Shown here piece by piece: positions 24,202 through 33,043 of a stretch of DNA of 39,184 bases (positions within the stretch are counted from its first letter, which is position 1; each line of letters starts with the position of its first letter). Source of the DNA: Tannerella sp. (lineage in GTDB: Bacteria; Bacteroidota; Bacteroidia; Bacteroidales; Tannerellaceae); assembly GCA_031265585.1 (NCBI GenBank), contig JAISCL010000288.1, forward strand, positions 1 through 39,184. The letters are read 5' to 3'. The position numbers and the translations under genes are program-made. Under the pieces are notes generated by a model. The model was not told the origin of the DNA, did no database searches, and saw only the letters and a program-made list of their open reading frames with translations.

Positions 24202-25470
24202 TTACGGGTGCAGTTCTATGTCCCAGATCCCGCAGGCGCGCTCGAGTTCGACCAGGGCGAATGCGCAGTCGAACAATACTTCGCTGTAATTCACCCGGAC
24301 ATCGTTGTATGTGCGCCGGGCGTTGAAGACTTCCAGGATGCTGGCTTCACCACGCTCGTAACCGTACCGCTTCTTCAGGAAAATGGCGTGCGCGTCGTCC
24401 AGAAGCCCGGCCTCGAAATGTTCTGCCCGGCGACAGGCGGTCATGTACCTGTTGTAAGCCTGCATGACTTCCGAGCTTATTTGCAGCTCGATGGCTTCGT
24501 ATTGCCTTTCTCCCTGTTCGGCCGTCAGCCGGGCTGCGCGCAGCGCTCCCCTGTTCGCGTTTGAGAAGCGCAGGGGGATGCCGACGCCGGCCGTGATGCC
24601 TTTAAACGCCGGAGCCGGTGCGATTTCATTCCGCACGGCCGACGAATAGTTGCCTCCGATGACGATCTCCAAATCAATGGCCCGGTTCGCTTTCGCCAGT
24701 TCCAGGTTACGCTGCGATACGTCCCGGTACTTGAGCGCCGCCTGCAGGTCCGCACGGTTATGCTGCGCCGCCGCGACGAGCCGGGCCGGATCGAACGTCC
24801 GCTTCAGGCCGGTCGGTGCGCCTGCAATGGAATCGGGCAATGCCATCGTCGCATCGCCCTGGAACAGGAGCAGCCGAAGCAGCGCTTCCTGCAGGTCGCC
24901 CCCGGTCGAAAGCGCTTCGTCGAGCGCGGCGGCCGCTTCGAGTTTCGACTGCCGCGCATCCACTTCCGTGATCTCTCCCAGGCGGAAGCGGATACTGTCG
25001 GCGCGCGCCAGTTCGAGCATCTGCACGTGCGATGATTTCCGTATTTCGTACAGTTCACGCTGCTTGAGCGCGGTTAGATAAGCGAGGGTGGCATCGGCGC
25101 GCAGGTTGCGGAAGTAGTCTTCCAGCAGGGCCGCGGTCATTTCCATTTCGCTTTGGGCTACCCGTATGCGGGCGTTCCGCTTGCCGCCCAGTTCCAGCGT
25201 GTAGCTCAACCCGGCATCCACGCCGTAGCCCATTTGAAGATTCCAATTCTGATTATTGGCATAACCGGCCGACAATTCGGGGTCGGGAAAAACCTTAGAC
25301 GCCGTCAGGCGGGCCCCGGCGATTTCTACATTATACTTTTCCGCCAGGTAGCTGATGTTGGCATTCCGGACATGATCCAGGTATTCGCCGAACGTCAATA
25401 CCCGTTGCGCCTGAACCGGGAAGGCCGGCAGGCAGAGGAACAGGATCAAATATTTCAGGGGATTATTCAT
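24202..25470 (-). CDS. TolC/CusC-family outer-membrane efflux protein
   Basis: 422 residues with a signal peptide ending PAFPVQAQ. Two outer-membrane-efflux repeats contain long alpha-helical segments (AEKYNVEIAGARLTASKVFP, ELARADSIRFRLGEITEVDA, KYRDVSQRNLELAKANRAID, KKRYGYERGEASILEVFNAR) that form the periplasmic tunnel, and the barrel-strand segments SAGYANNQNW and IVIGGNYSS. It has no lipobox, unlike E. coli CusC. It is the outer-membrane channel of the tripartite heavy-metal pump, and its start overlaps the pump gene's end by eight bases. The stop codon abuts the 20-base repeat array and no ordinary terminator is seen. Confidence 0.92.
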   Translation of the reverse strand: MNNPLKYLILFLCLPAFPVQAQRVLTFGEYLDHVRNANISYLAEKYNVEIAGARLTASKVFPDPELSAGYANNQNWNLQMGYGVDAGLSYTLELGGKRNARIRVAQSEMEMTAALLEDYFRNLRADATLAYLTALKQRELYEIRKSSHVQMLELARADSIRFRLGEITEVDARQSKLEAAAALDEALSTGGDLQEALLRLLLFQGDATMALPDSIAGAPTGLKRTFDPARLVAAAQHNRADLQAALKYRDVSQRNLELAKANRAIDLEIVIGGNYSSAVRNEIAPAPAFKGITAGVGIPLRFSNANRGALRAARLTAEQGERQYEAIELQISSEVMQAYNRYMTACRRAEHFEAGLLDDAHAIFLKKRYGYERGEASILEVFNARRTYNDVRVNYSEVLFDCAFALVELERACGIWDIELHP

Positions 25471-28400
25471 AAGTCGATTCGTTTTTTAAGTTTCTTTTTT
25501 CCAGCATATAATAAAGGGCGGGCAGGACGTAGAGCGTGAGAAGCGTCCCGCACAGCAGGCCGTAAACAATAACGGTAGCCAGCGGGCGCTGCACGTCGGA
25601 GCCGATGCCGGTGGAGAGGGAAGCCGGGAGCAGGCCCAGAACGGCTACGGTAGCCGTCATCAGGACGGGGCGCAGCCGGTGTGAGGCGCCCGAGATGACG
25701 GCTTCCCTGAGTTCCGCGCCCCTCTTACGCAGCACGTTAATATGTGATATCAATATCACGCCGTTCTGAATAAAGACCCCGAAGAGCGCAATAAACCCTA
25801 CGGCCGACGATACGTTGAACGTCATTCCACGCACGACCAGCGCCAACATGCCGCCGAAAACCGCAAGCGGCAGCATCCCGATCAGCAGCCCTGCCTGGCG
25901 GAAGCGTCCGAAGGTGAAGAACAGCAGCAGGAACATCACGGCAAGCGTGACCGGCATAATGACAGCCAGGCGGGCGAACGCCCGGCGCTGGTTTTCCAGT
26001 TGCCCGGCCCAGTGCAGTCGGAAGCGGACATGGTCATACTTCACCTGCGCCTCGATCTTCGCTTCCGCTTCCCTGACGAACGACGTCAGGTCCCGTCCCC
26101 GCAAATTCACGCGCACCGTCGTGAAGCGCCGGTTCATCTCGCGGGAAATCATGCTGGCGCCGGTAGTCGTCCGGACCTCCGCCACCGTCGAAAGGGGGAT
26201 CATCGTCCCCGAAGCGGACGTTAGCATCAGCGCCCCGATTTTTTCGGGCGTATCACGGGATTCTTCGCTGTAGCGGCAAATGACGTCATACACCCTGCTG
26301 CCGATAAAGACCTGCGAAATAGCCTTGCCGCCGATCGCGACTTCTATCAGTTCGGCTACATCGGCTACATTCAGTCCGTACTGGGCTATTTTTTCGCGGT
26401 CGGCGACAATCTGAAGCTGCGGCAGGAACGGCTCTTCCATGATCCCGATATCGGAAGCGCCCTGCACGGAGGCCATAACCTCGGTTATCCGTCCGGCTAT
26501 GCGGCGGCTTTCGGTTAAGTCTTCACCGTAGATCTTGATGGCCAAATCGCTGTGCGCGCCGGCAATCTGATCCATCACCATATCAATGATCGGCTGTGAA
26601 AAGCCGACGCCATAGCCGGGCATCGTATCAATCATTGCGGCCATATCGGCAATCAGGTCCGGCTTCCTGCGGCCGGCCTTCCAGGTATTGTAAGGCTTCA
26701 GCCCGATCATGACTTCAATATGCGAGAAGGAGAACGGGCATACGCCTTCGTCGTCCCGTCCCGTCTGCGTCATTACGTAAGTCACCTCGTCAAAGTTTTT
26801 GAGCTTGTCGCGGAGCGCAGTCGCCATGCCGGAAGACTTTTCGAGCGACATGCCCGGAGGAAGCTGTATCTGAAGCCAGATGCTTCCTTCGTCAAGTTCC
26901 GGCAGGAAATCTTTCCCGACACAGACCGAAAGAACGACAACGGCAACCAGGACGGCCGCAAGGGGAGCCATGATCTTGCGGGGGGCGGCGATCAGTTCCG
27001 CCGTCCGGCGTCTGTACATTTTTGTCAGGCGTTCGAGCCAGCGGTTATGATAGACCTTCCGGGGCTTTCCATAGACGGCAAAAGCCAGTCCGGGAATCAG
27101 GATCAGGGCGGAGGCCAGCGCTCCGAGCAGGGCGAAGCTCAGCGTAAAGGCCATGGGGGTAAAGAGTTTTTGCTCCACCCGGTCGAAGGCGAACAGCGGC
27201 AGGTAGGCGATCATGATAATCAGCGTAGCAAAAAAGATGGGCCTGGCCACTTCGGCAACCCGTTTTGAGAGCGTCGTCCGGTCCAGGGGCAGGCCCGGAG
27301 TGTCTTCCCGTTTTTTGAGCGCCGTTTCCATCATGACAATCGTGCCGTCCACAATGATGCCGAAATCAATGGCGCCCAGGGAGAGCAGGTTTGCCGGGAT
27401 GCCGGTCAGCCACATCAGGATGAAGGCGACCAGCAGTGAAACGGGAATGGTAACGGTCGCCAGCAGCGCTCCCCTCGGGCTTCCGAGGAAGATAATCAAT
27501 ACGGCGATAACGAGCAGGATGCCGAACGAAAGCGTATGCGAGATGGTATGCAGTGTGGCATCCACCAGCTCGGTACGGTCGTAGAAGGTATGTATTTTCA
27601 CGTCTTCCGGCAGGATATTCCGGTTCAGGTCGTCCACCGCTTCGCTTATTTCTCCGAGCACGCGCGACGGGTTTTCATAGCGCAGCAGCTGCACCATTCC
27701 TTGGACGCCGTCTTCATAGTCCGCTTCCCTGTCTACGTAGCCCATGATGCCTTTGCGTTCGAGGCTGCCGTATCTTAATTCGCCCAGATCCTTTATATAG
27801 ACGGGCGCTCCGCCGACGGTCTTCACGACGATGTTACCCAGGTCCTGCAAATCGCGTACAAGCCCCACGCCACGCACGACATAGCTCAAGTCTCCGCGTA
27901 TAAGCGTGCTGCCGCCGGCGTTGGAGTTGTTGCGCTCGATGGATTCCGTGACCTCGCCGAGCGAAAGGTTATACTTGGTCAGCTTGTTGGGATCTATTTC
28001 TATCTGGAACTGCGATGTGATGCCGCCGAAATTGGATACGTCGGCAATGCCGTGGATTTGCCGCAGGCGGGGGATGATCACCCAGCGGTTGAGTTCGGTC
28101 AGTTCCTGCAAACTTTTATCGCCCCTGACCACATAGCGGTAAATTTCTCCCGTGGGCGAAGTCAGCGGATCCAGCCCGGGCCTGGCATCGAACGGCAGAT
28201 CAATGTCATTGATGCGTTCCAGCACCCGCTGGCGCGCCCAGTAGTCGTCTATCCCGTCTTCAAAAACAAGCGTGATTTTAGAGATCCCGAAAAAGTTCTT
28301 GCTCCGCATCACCTTCAAGCCCGGGATGCCGTTCAGTTCGCGTTCAAGGGGAATCGTTATCTGCTGCTCTATCTCGGCGACGGCAAGCCCCGGCACCTGC

Positions 28401-28549
28401 GTGGCGACGCCGACCGATACATCGGCAATATCCGGATAGGCGTCAATGGCAAGCTGCCTCCATGCATAAACGCCAATGCCGGACAGGATGACGAAAACCG
28501 TCGCCATCAGCCAGCGGCGCTGAATAAGGGTGTTCATTAATTTTTCCAT
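25463..28549 (-). CDS. CzcA/CusA-family heavy-metal RND efflux pump
   Basis: 1028 residues, the normal length for HME-type RND transporters. The N-terminal cytoplasmic/TM1 stretch (LIQRRWLMATVFVILSGIGVYAW) and AYPDIADVSVGVATQVPGLA are typical. TM4 carries GAIDFGIIVDGTIVMME (around residues 392-408), the D-D-E proton-relay pattern of CzcA-type Zn/Co/Cd pumps, more than the CusA pattern. FLPELDEGSIWLQIQLPPGMS and the C-terminal ISHINVLRKRG are also family marks. It is an inner-membrane proton antiporter that takes metal ions from the periplasm or cytoplasm. The exact metal is not determinable. It lies six bases after the adaptor gene and overlaps the TolC gene. Confidence 0.95.
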   Translation of the reverse strand: MEKLMNTLIQRRWLMATVFVILSGIGVYAWRQLAIDAYPDIADVSVGVATQVPGLAVAEIEQQITIPLERELNGIPGLKVMRSKNFFGISKITLVFEDGIDDYWARQRVLERINDIDLPFDARPGLDPLTSPTGEIYRYVVRGDKSLQELTELNRWVIIPRLRQIHGIADVSNFGGITSQFQIEIDPNKLTKYNLSLGEVTESIERNNSNAGGSTLIRGDLSYVVRGVGLVRDLQDLGNIVVKTVGGAPVYIKDLGELRYGSLERKGIMGYVDREADYEDGVQGMVQLLRYENPSRVLGEISEAVDDLNRNILPEDVKIHTFYDRTELVDATLHTISHTLSFGILLVIAVLIIFLGSPRGALLATVTIPVSLLVAFILMWLTGIPANLLSLGAIDFGIIVDGTIVMMETALKKREDTPGLPLDRTTLSKRVAEVARPIFFATLIIMIAYLPLFAFDRVEQKLFTPMAFTLSFALLGALASALILIPGLAFAVYGKPRKVYHNRWLERLTKMYRRRTAELIAAPRKIMAPLAAVLVAVVVLSVCVGKDFLPELDEGSIWLQIQLPPGMSLEKSSGMATALRDKLKNFDEVTYVMTQTGRDDEGVCPFSFSHIEVMIGLKPYNTWKAGRRKPDLIADMAAMIDTMPGYGVGFSQPIIDMVMDQIAGAHSDLAIKIYGEDLTESRRIAGRITEVMASVQGASDIGIMEEPFLPQLQIVADREKIAQYGLNVADVAELIEVAIGGKAISQVFIGSRVYDVICRYSEESRDTPEKIGALMLTSASGTMIPLSTVAEVRTTTGASMISREMNRRFTTVRVNLRGRDLTSFVREAEAKIEAQVKYDHVRFRLHWAGQLENQRRAFARLAVIMPVTLAVMFLLLFFTFGRFRQAGLLIGMLPLAVFGGMLALVVRGMTFNVSSAVGFIALFGVFIQNGVILISHINVLRKRGAELREAVISGASHRLRPVLMTATVAVLGLLPASLSTGIGSDVQRPLATVIVYGLLCGTLLTLYVLPALYYMLEKRNLKNESTYE

Positions 28550-28555
28550 CTGGCG

Positions 28556-29656
28556 TTACCGGTTTAAGAAGATTCCACCTTTTGTGACCACACGTTCGCC
28601 CCGGTCGAGGCCGCCGGTGATGCGCACACTGTCCGGCGTTACGGATTCGGTCGCTACTTTACGCCGGATGTATACGCCCTTCGACACTTCAACCAGGACA
28701 TAATCATGATCCGGCTTTTGCATCACGGCGCTCGAAGGCAGGAGGATCGCTTTTGCCGGGGAACTCAGGAAATGAACTTCGCAGAACATCCCAAGCTTAA
28801 GCCACCGCTCCGTGTTATTACATTCGACAATCACTTCGAGCGAACGGGTTTCCTCGTCCAGCATTTCACCGGCGTAATGAATCGTACCCCAAATGACTTT
28901 GTCCGGATAGGCGTTGGAATAGACCTCTACGCGGTCGCCATGCCGGATGGATCCGAAATATTTCTCCTTGACAAGCGCAGCCACCCAGACCTGCGACAGA
29001 TCGGCCACGACCGCCAGCGGCCCGGCATCTTCCTTTACATAATCCCCAATGGTCATACTGGATTTTATGACTTCGCCCGGAATGGGAGACACAACCGTCA
29101 GGGCCTGTCCCGTTTGGAGTGAGGCGGCATCTATGTTGAACAGTTTCAAGGTCGCCTCCGCCTGCTCAAATTCCCGGGCCGCGACGTGCGCTTCATTTTC
29201 CGCCTGTTCCAGTTCTTTCCGGGAGGCGACGCCGTGGGCCTCCAGATCTTTTTGACGGTTACAGTTCATCCGGGCAAGTTCGCCGGCCGACCGGGCGGAA
29301 AAGTAAGCCTTCGTAACTTCGTAAAAGTCCGCCGAGCCAAGCTCAAAAACCGGCGAACCGGCGCTTACCTGCTGTCCCAGCCCGACGAATGATTTTATAA
29401 TCCGCCCGGCAAACGGAGGCGATATTTCCGCTAATTTGCCGGAAACCGGACGAACGGTTCCGACGGTTCTGAACTCTGCCGAGAAATCCTGCAGTTGGGT
29501 TTCACGGACGATTATTTCTTTCAGGACAGGCGAATCTTCTTTCACGATAATCGTGTCGCCCGCAATGCTAAATTCCGCAGCTTCTTTTGTGGTTTCGTTA
29601 TTGCTGCAGGCTGCGGCAAGTAATACAAATACGAATACCTCTATCTGTTTATGCAT
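28556..29656 (-). CDS. CzcB/CusB-family periplasmic adaptor (membrane fusion) lipoprotein
   Basis: 366 residues from the ATG at 29656. It has a lipobox with Cys17 (VLLAAACSNN), then a beta-barrel and lipoyl-like half (ISPPFAGRIIKSFVGLGQQVSAGSPVFEL), a helical hairpin (NRQKDLEAHGVASRKELEQA), the second lipoyl half (VSPIPGEVIKSSMTIGDYVKEDAGPLAVVADLSQVWV) and a C-terminal membrane-proximal domain ending GGLDRGERVVTKGGIFLNR. It links pump and TolC and in metal systems also hands over metal. No N-terminal Met-rich metal-binding motif is obvious. The frame is open upstream to 29785 with a Cys-rich reading, but the lipoprotein signal fixes the start. Confidence 0.93.
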   Translation of the reverse strand: MHKQIEVFVFVLLAAACSNNETTKEAAEFSIAGDTIIVKEDSPVLKEIIVRETQLQDFSAEFRTVGTVRPVSGKLAEISPPFAGRIIKSFVGLGQQVSAGSPVFELGSADFYEVTKAYFSARSAGELARMNCNRQKDLEAHGVASRKELEQAENEAHVAAREFEQAEATLKLFNIDAASLQTGQALTVVSPIPGEVIKSSMTIGDYVKEDAGPLAVVADLSQVWVAALVKEKYFGSIRHGDRVEVYSNAYPDKVIWGTIHYAGEMLDEETRSLEVIVECNNTERWLKLGMFCEVHFLSSPAKAILLPSSAVMQKPDHDYVLVEVSKGVYIRRKVATESVTPDSVRITGGLDRGERVVTKGGIFLNR

Positions 29657-29838
29657 AAATGATTTTTTTAAAAGATTATAACTGTATTTCCTGCAACAGG
29701 TTTCCCCGTCGCATCTGTACGCCGGACAGTTATTGCGTGAATAACCCGGCGCCGGGAAACAGCGCCGCCCGCATCGGGGAGACACTGTCCGTAAGTTCCC
29801 GGCCGGCCAAATCGCCCGGCGTTTTTAATAAGATAAAG
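29657..29838 (-). promoter_or_regulatory. Structured leader before the efflux operon
   Basis: The gap between the His-rich gene and the adaptor contains nested inverted repeats: CGGACAGT (29723) with ACTGTCCG (29784), enclosing the perfect palindrome CCCGGCGCCGGG (29745-29756). GCCGG/CCGGC elements lie nearer the His-rich gene. It may be an attenuator, a terminator/antiterminator or a regulator site. No standard -7 element was seen here. Confidence 0.45.
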
Positions 29839-30192
29839 CTATAACCGGAAAGGGGGCGCCCGTAAGTTGTAACTGTCTACAACCCTCAACAGGACAACGC
29901 TTGAATAGCGCCGTTGCAGAAATATAAGCAGGAGTACACCGGCCGTCTCCAGGATAAAGAACGGGATCAGATCGACGGAAAAAGAATTGAACTGGGCGAT
30001 TGTCTCAAGGGAAGCCTTATCATGGGTATGAGCAGGCTTTCCTTCCGCATTTTTCCCGTAAGGATGTGAGTGCGTGACGGAATAAAAATGGTAATAATGG
30101 GTATGAACAAAAGCCGTATTCCCCATATAAAAACCTGTATAGAGGAATAAAAGAAGAACTTTTATGCAAATATTATTCCGTATTTTTTTCAT
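29839..30192 (-). CDS. Small His-rich membrane protein upstream of metal efflux genes
   Basis: 117 residues from MKKIRNNICIKVLLLFLYTG. The start at 30192 follows from the -7 element at 30211-30218; the open frame up to 30243 is upstream of it. It has an N-terminal hydrophobic segment, a His-rich periplasmic-type loop (HTHYYHFYSVTHSHPYG and AHTHDK, eight His in ~30 residues) and a C-terminal membrane helix (LIPFFILETAGVLLLIFL). The His cluster and its position just ahead of the pump operon suggest metal binding or sensing. That is inference. I do not know a named family. Confidence 0.72.
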   Translation of the reverse strand: MKKIRNNICIKVLLLFLYTGFYMGNTAFVHTHYYHFYSVTHSHPYGKNAEGKPAHTHDKASLETIAQFNSFSVDLIPFFILETAGVLLLIFLQRRYSSVVLLRVVDSYNLRAPPFRL

Positions 30193-30210
30193 CCGGTGCA
30201 AATTAGAATG

Positions 30211-30218
30211 CAAAAATA
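30211..30218 (-). promoter_or_regulatory. -7 element for the His-rich gene and efflux operon
   Basis: TATTTTTG on the minus strand, 18 bases before the ATG at 30192, matches TAnnTTTG. It is the only good promoter found for this operon. Confidence 0.55.
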
Positions 30219-30295
30219 CGCTTTTTTGCGGAATACCGGCCAATATCGGATAAATTTTAACTGTTTCTCCTTGCCTGTGGCCGGGTTTAAGGACC

Positions 30296-30324
30296 GAAAG
30301 CCCGCTATATCGTATCGGGCTTTC
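30296..30324 (-). terminator. Hairpin after the GH99-like gene
   Basis: GAAAGCCCG and CGGGCTTTC form a perfect 9-bp stem with an 11-base loop. On the minus strand a moderate T-poor tail follows. It lies between the GH99-like stop at 30360 and the promoter of the His-rich gene. Confidence 0.6.
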
Positions 30325-30359
30325 AGCCTTTACCCTGTGACGGCTATGCCGCCCGCGGG

Positions 30360-31574
30360 CTAATACCGGTCGTATTTGCCGTCAATGAATACCGATTTTA
30401 CGGCTTCGAGATAGTCGAAACCGTTGAGCATGTCGGGAAGGAGGTAGCTGCCTTCCACCCATTCGTTCCAGGCGTTGACGGTAATCAGAGGCGGCTGCTC
30501 GGGATGACTGTCGGCATACTGCTTCGCTTTGGAAAGCAGGGCGGCGAAACTTTCGGGCGTATTGTGATAGTGCACCACGTCGTGGATGCCTTTTGCGGGG
30601 AAACGGGGCGTGTCGTCCCAGCCGATGGAAACGCAGGGGAACAGCGGTATATTCAGGATGGAGTCCATCTGCGTCCGTATTTTGACGGAACTGGTTCCAT
30701 AAGCCACATAATCTTCTCCCGTACCGCCCATGTTGTACATGGCGACGCTGTTGAAGCCCATCGCATCTACCCTGCCGGAAAACCGTCCGGCTGCCTCCTG
30801 CGACATCAGCGAGCCGCCTCCCTGATTCCACTGTATGTGCAGTCCCGGAAAACCGGCTTTCTTCACTTCGGCACGGAAGTAGTCCAGCGCCTTGCGCGTT
30901 TCCTCTACGCTTCCGCCGAAACATTCCAGCAGTTTGTCTACGCTGAAAATGGAGAAAACCGGCTCGCCGTTAATTTTAAAATAATTGGGACGCTTGAAAT
31001 ACTGATTAATCACCCGGTCGACGATGATTTTATAGTTTTTCCAGTCCACTTTGGCATTCCACAGAATATTTGTGTTGTCCTTATAGCGGTGTACGTTCCA
31101 GTAGTTGTACTTCACGTCGTGGTTCGCCCACATGATGTAGAATTGCATTTTGCCGTTGTTCGGAGCTTTAAGGAAACCGTCGTTGAGGGCGCTTTCGAGG
31201 AAAGGGCCTTCCTCATACCAGTACCAGTCGTACACAAACACATTGACGCCATGATCGGTCGCCACGTCAATCCATTTCTCCACCACTTTCGGGTCATTGT
31301 CCAACTCATAACCCCAGAGCGGCTGACGCGGCTGATAATGCCCTTCAAAACGGGGATTGCCTTTTTTAATCACTTCCCATTCGCCGATCCCTTCCGGCCA
31401 CAATTTCTCATGCGCCAGCGGATCGTCATGACACGACGGCCAGATATACGCCGCCACATAATACTTACTGTTCCTTGCAGCCTGTCTTTCCGGCTGCGAC
31501 TGTACCACGGATACGCTGCCCAGGATCATGACCGCCGCGATAAACATCCGCACTTTAAATCTTACATTTCCCAT
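30360..31574 (-). CDS. Secreted GH99-like / WbsX-type glycan enzyme
   Basis: 404 residues from the ATG at 31574, which follows a -7 element at 31616; the open frame to 31730 crosses that element and a terminator. The signal peptide ends VSVVQSQ. The domain starts KYYVAAYIWPSCHDDPLAHE and GEWEVIKKGNPRFEGHYQPRQPLWGYELDNDPKVVEKWIDVATDHGVNVFVYDWYWYE, and ends near residue 368 with the motif NAWNEWVEGSYLLPD. These are signatures of the glycoside hydrolase 99-like/WbsX family (TIM barrel). Glycan hydrolysis, possibly mannose-type, is a plausible role; the substrate is inference. It lies directly after the SusC/D locus but is transcribed separately. Confidence 0.85.
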   Translation of the reverse strand: MGNVRFKVRMFIAAVMILGSVSVVQSQPERQAARNSKYYVAAYIWPSCHDDPLAHEKLWPEGIGEWEVIKKGNPRFEGHYQPRQPLWGYELDNDPKVVEKWIDVATDHGVNVFVYDWYWYEEGPFLESALNDGFLKAPNNGKMQFYIMWANHDVKYNYWNVHRYKDNTNILWNAKVDWKNYKIIVDRVINQYFKRPNYFKINGEPVFSIFSVDKLLECFGGSVEETRKALDYFRAEVKKAGFPGLHIQWNQGGGSLMSQEAAGRFSGRVDAMGFNSVAMYNMGGTGEDYVAYGTSSVKIRTQMDSILNIPLFPCVSIGWDDTPRFPAKGIHDVVHYHNTPESFAALLSKAKQYADSHPEQPPLITVNAWNEWVEGSYLLPDMLNGFDYLEAVKSVFIDGKYDRY

Positions 31575-31615
31575 ACATACTAAATTTAATTGTTCCACTG
31601 TTTTCAAATAAGCGT

Positions 31616-31623
31616 CAAAGATA
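31616..31623 (-). promoter_or_regulatory. -7 element for the GH99-like gene
   Basis: TATCTTTG on the minus strand matches TAnnTTTG, about 40 bases before the start at 31574. It lies downstream of the terminator at 31687-31724, so the gene has its own promoter. Confidence 0.55.
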
Positions 31624-31686
31624 AAAAAAATAGTACACATATAAAATCCCCGGCTGGGGAAAACGTAAGTCATGCTTTTTAAAAAA

Positions 31687-31724
31687 AACTTTCCGTCAGG
31701 CGATGTATGTCCTGACGGAAAGTT
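31687..31724 (-). terminator. Strong rho-independent terminator of the SusC/D operon
   Basis: On the minus strand AACTTTCCGTCAGG and CCTGACGGAAAGTT form a perfect 14-bp stem around a 10-base loop, followed by a run of T (31680-31686 region). It lies 27 bases after the DUF4998 gene's stop. Confidence 0.93.
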
Positions 31725-31750
31725 CTGCATAAATAAATATCAATGAATTT

Positions 31751-33016
31751 TTAGAGGTCTTCGTCCCAGAGGGTTATTTCGCCGATATTTACGCAGTTGG
31801 AGTTTTGCCAGTTAGCGGTTTTTATGACCAGGCGGATATAACGTACGCTTCTTCCGGCGCTGTTGCTGACGGGATATTCCCATCCGGCGGCCCATGCTGC
31901 TTTCTGCTCGTCTTCCGTGTCGGGTTTGACGATCGTGTGGTCGCCCATCAGTTTCCAGTCGGCTTTCCAGGCGTCGGATTTCCAGTAGGCTTCATCGCTT
32001 GCGTCCTTTTTCAGTTCGTCGGTTCCCCATATTTCAAAATAGCGGGGGCTGTGACCCGTGAAAGCGCCGGCGTCGGTTCTCGGCCAGATCCGGAAACGGA
32101 CAATGTCCGTCGGCATACTCATGTCAAAGGTGAAATGGTGGGGGAAGTTAAATCCCGCCGCATTTTCTACGGTGTGCAGGATGCCCGGATTGGCAATGGA
32201 GTTATCCCATATCCGCGCCAGGTTACGGTCGCCGTTTACGGACGTGTTGTCGCCAGCCAGGGTAACGATGGAAAAATTCGCCTTATTTATTTTCCATTTG
32301 GGCAATGTATAGGTTCTTCGCGGCGAATCAATCAGATCCAGTGCGTTTTCGGGGAGATAGGTCGTGTAGACGCTGATCTCGTCGCCCGAATTAAGTCCTT
32401 TCAGGACGGTTTGCGTTTCACTGTTTTCCACCCGTACGGATTTCGTTTCGCCGTTTAAAACGTATTCTACGGTTGCGTAGCGGATATCCCGGCTGGAGAG
32501 CGCTTCCCATGTGATCAGCATGTCCCCGTTCGTTTGTATTTCGATCGAAGAGATCCCCCGGTTCCTTAACACTCCGGCGTAAGCCTGGCCGTATATGATG
32601 ACGGTGGCTTCTTTCATCAGGGAATGATGACCCTCGTTGTCGCGGGTCATAAATTCAAAGATATAGCTTCCCTCATCCATGTTTTCCAGCGTATAACTCA
32701 TGAGGACGGGTCCGCTCTGCGTCCGGTTGACGTCGACGGTTACGGAATCCATGCGCTGGTTCCAGTAAATGAGTACTTTCGCAATACGCGGATCGGAGTT
32801 TACCTGCCACTCAAAGAGCACTTTTTCATAGCCGGCATACGTTTTGAGCGAATCGATTACGCCGGTATAAATATCCTCTCCTTCATCATAATATTTCTGG
32901 TGGAGACTGTTGATATCGTCACAGCCGGCGGCCAGGAATAACAGGAAGAACCCTGCGACGGCTGCGAAAGCGGCCTTGCATCCTTTCCGGATAATTGATA
33001 TATTATTTTTGTTCAT
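31751..33016 (-). CDS. DUF4998/DUF5000 surface lipoprotein of the SusC/D locus
   Basis: 421 residues. The lipobox at FLLFLAAGC puts the acylated Cys at 32. The first half consists of two fibronectin-like modules (YAGYEKVLFEWQVNSDPRIA and onward, GDMLITWEALSSRDIRYATV), consistent with DUF4998. The C-terminal ~170 residues are a DUF5000/discoidin-like module (RIWDNSIANPGILHTVEN, FRIWPRTDAGAFTGHSPRYFEIWGTDEL, RYIRLVIKTANWQNSNCVNIGEITLWDE), a probable carbohydrate-binding fold. It is the last gene of the operon, 27 bases after the neighbouring lipoprotein gene. It is likely a surface glycan-binding protein or scaffold of the utilisation locus. Confidence 0.87.
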   Translation of the reverse strand: MNKNNISIIRKGCKAAFAAVAGFFLLFLAAGCDDINSLHQKYYDEGEDIYTGVIDSLKTYAGYEKVLFEWQVNSDPRIAKVLIYWNQRMDSVTVDVNRTQSGPVLMSYTLENMDEGSYIFEFMTRDNEGHHSLMKEATVIIYGQAYAGVLRNRGISSIEIQTNGDMLITWEALSSRDIRYATVEYVLNGETKSVRVENSETQTVLKGLNSGDEISVYTTYLPENALDLIDSPRRTYTLPKWKINKANFSIVTLAGDNTSVNGDRNLARIWDNSIANPGILHTVENAAGFNFPHHFTFDMSMPTDIVRFRIWPRTDAGAFTGHSPRYFEIWGTDELKKDASDEAYWKSDAWKADWKLMGDHTIVKPDTEDEQKAAWAAGWEYPVSNSAGRSVRYIRLVIKTANWQNSNCVNIGEITLWDEDL

Positions 33017-33043
33017 TATCTTATCTGTTTTTGGTTTATACTG

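Noticed and set aside
29657-29785. Cys-rich 43-residue N-terminal extension of the efflux adaptor
   Set aside because: The ATG at 29656 starts a normal lipoprotein signal; the upstream frame coincides with the structured leader and would bury the lipobox.
30504-31583. 359-residue plus-strand reading frame
   Set aside because: It is the antisense shadow of the GH99-like gene, which has a signal peptide, family motifs, a promoter and flanking terminators on the minus strand.
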